From NCBI GenBank assembly GCA_903847155.1, contig CAINCU010000036.1:1-33436 (forward strand): a DNA stretch of 33,436 nt, read 5' to 3'. Positions 32,504 through 33,436 of this stretch are shown in pieces. This DNA is from an uncultured Gallionellaceae bacterium. GTDB taxonomy: Bacteria > Pseudomonadota > Gammaproteobacteria > Burkholderiales > Gallionellaceae. Every line of letters starts with the position of its first letter. The first letter of the stretch is position 1. The position numbers were made by a program, and so were the translations under genes. A model generated the notes under the pieces. The model was not told the origin of the DNA. It made no database searches and saw only the letters and a list, made by a program, of their open reading frames with translations.

Positions 32504-33436
32504 TGCTGGCCTTTCGTGTAGTAGTTGTTCATCTTGGTCTGAATGGTATTGCCAACATCGGTGTTGATGGCTCCGGTCGATGGCAATTGTACAGACGACG
32601 AAATAGAGGAAGTGAACTCACTCATGTCGATCTTGGAAAAATCCAGTTGCCCGAATTGGGCCGTAGTAAGCCCGGAGCAATCGGTATAAGCCTTGCCAAG
32701 CTGCACCGTAGCTGCGGTATTGACGATCTTGGCCAAGACGGAATTGAAGCAGCAATACGTTTGCTCAACTTGCGGACAAAAAGTACCAAGGCACTCGCTT
32801 CCAACCTTGCGACAAAGGTGTGCACCATTCTCCATGGCAAGCGATTTTTCGTCCGAGGAACACGACATCAAATCAACTATCACCACAATTGCAAGTTCGA
32901 TCGCCAATGTTGATGGATCAAAAGCAAAAGTAAAGCCTGAACCGGCAGCGCCGGCGCTGTATGTCATGGTAACCCCGTATGCGGACAGCGAAAATGTTGC
33001 ATCTGCTGCTCCAGCGGCGGTTGCGGCCATTGCGCCCATTCCCCGCGCTGATTGGTAGGCATTGTATGAATCGCTCATGATGTCATACACGTATTTGCTG
33101 CCAGCTTTGAGGGTCTGCATTCCAACAGTCGTTTTGATCGTCTGCCCAATAGATGCATTGGAAACCGCACCGCTACTCGATTCGCAGCAGTTACCAAGGC
33201 TATCCTGAATACAACTTCTCGAATCCCCAGAAAATATCTTCTGGTCGCCTGTCATATAGACTCCAGCCTCGCGCATCACCTCGTTTGCGGCCACGGCATT
33301 TGCAAGATCAGTATCTGGCGTGTGCCCGGAGTTGAAGCAATTGGAGCCTGTGCAATATTGTTCTGCGCCGCAATTCACTGTGGTGGAAGACGATGCAGGG
33401 GTGTTCAGGCACTGATAGATATTTTGAGAAAGAGTG
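32500..33436 (-). CDS. traN: TraN-like mating-pair stabilisation protein, 5' end beyond the window
   Basis: TraN is a Cys-rich outer-membrane protein of F-type conjugation systems that stabilises contact with the recipient. The frame is open to the right edge, so the start is outside. The part seen has many Cys in TraN-like spacing (QYCTGSNCFNSG, KIFSGDSRSCIQDSLGNCCES, CRKVGSECLGTFCPQVEQTYCCF), followed by a C-terminal domain ending at 32502. It overlaps the next gene by ATGA. It marks the element as conjugative. Confidence 0.8.
   Translation of the reverse strand, partial: TLSQNIYQCLNTPASSSTTVNCGAEQYCTGSNCFNSGHTPDTDLANAVAANEVMREAGVYMTGDQKIFSGDSRSCIQDSLGNCCESSSGAVSNASIGQTIKTTVGMQTLKAGSKYVYDIMSDSYNAYQSARGMGAMAATAAGAADATFSLSAYGVTMTYSAGAAGSGFTFAFDPSTLAIELAIVVIVDLMSCSSDEKSLAMENGAHLCRKVGSECLGTFCPQVEQTYCCFNSVLAKIVNTAATVQLGKAYTDCSGLTTAQFGQLDFSKIDMSEFTSSISSSVQLPSTGAINTDVGNTIQTKMNNYYTKGQQ

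Noticed and set aside
1-33436. CRISPR array, rRNA genes, integron integrase, plasmid replication genes.
   Set aside because: I looked for evenly spaced short repeats and for these genes and saw none.

Overview
The window looks like part of a conjugative plasmid or integrated conjugative element from a proteobacterium, probably a betaproteobacterium (inferred from protein flavour, not tested). The right edge carries a TraN-like mating-pair stabilisation gene followed by two overlapping genes for exported proteins. The left part carries umuC and several small genes of the kind found on plasmids and ICEs. Most of what lies between is accessory: predicted anti-phage genes, insertion sequences, two group II introns, a lone integron cassette and dispersed repeats.

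Layout. 1-1378: 3' end of a group II intron and the 3' exon of umuC. 1430-1676: repeat family R1. 1727-2729 (minus): a putative HEPN ribonuclease gene followed 10 bases later by an odd tRNA-like RNA with a very long variable arm. 2999-4576: complete IS1182-type element with a 5-bp duplication. 4758-6824: three conserved hypothetical genes, one with an HExxH protease motif, and an HU/IHF gene. 6870-8395: repeats R1 and R2 around an Mrr-like restriction endonuclease gene. 8494-14523: tightly packed DUF2130, SIR2, HerA, KTSC and Shedu-like genes. About 14700-16648 (minus): group II intron whose reverse transcriptase has one in-frame TGA. 16690-17632 (minus): a complete integron gene cassette (membrane protein plus attC). 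17640-18250: truncated IS1182-type element.

18250-26240 (minus): a run of genes that reads, in transcription order, metallophosphoesterase, CHAT protease, broken KTSC gene, TIR (ThsB-like, with zinc and membrane segments), ThsA (SIR2-SLOG), TIR (ThsB), HET-domain protein, and a gene cut off by the IS fragment. The core is a type I Thoeris locus. 26241-27451 has no intact gene but holds a KTSC remnant and inverted copies of R2 and R1. 27452-31177: a divergent pair (small hypothetical gene and XRE regulator) with a palindromic operator between them. The XRE gene is split after two nucleotides of its start codon by a 2758-bp IS1-type transposon with 22-bp inverted repeats, an 8-bp target duplication and at least four passenger genes. 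31323-33436 (minus): transfer operon.

The R1 and R2 repeats lie on both sides of the 8.5-26.2 kb defence island, in inverted orientation and mirror order. The best candidates for something undescribed are the HEPN/tRNA-like RNA pair, the CHAT-phosphoesterase pair and HET gene attached to Thoeris, the DUF2130-SIR2-HerA-KTSC-Shedu run, and the cargo-bearing IS1-type transposon. KTSC-domain genes occur four times, next to several of these modules.
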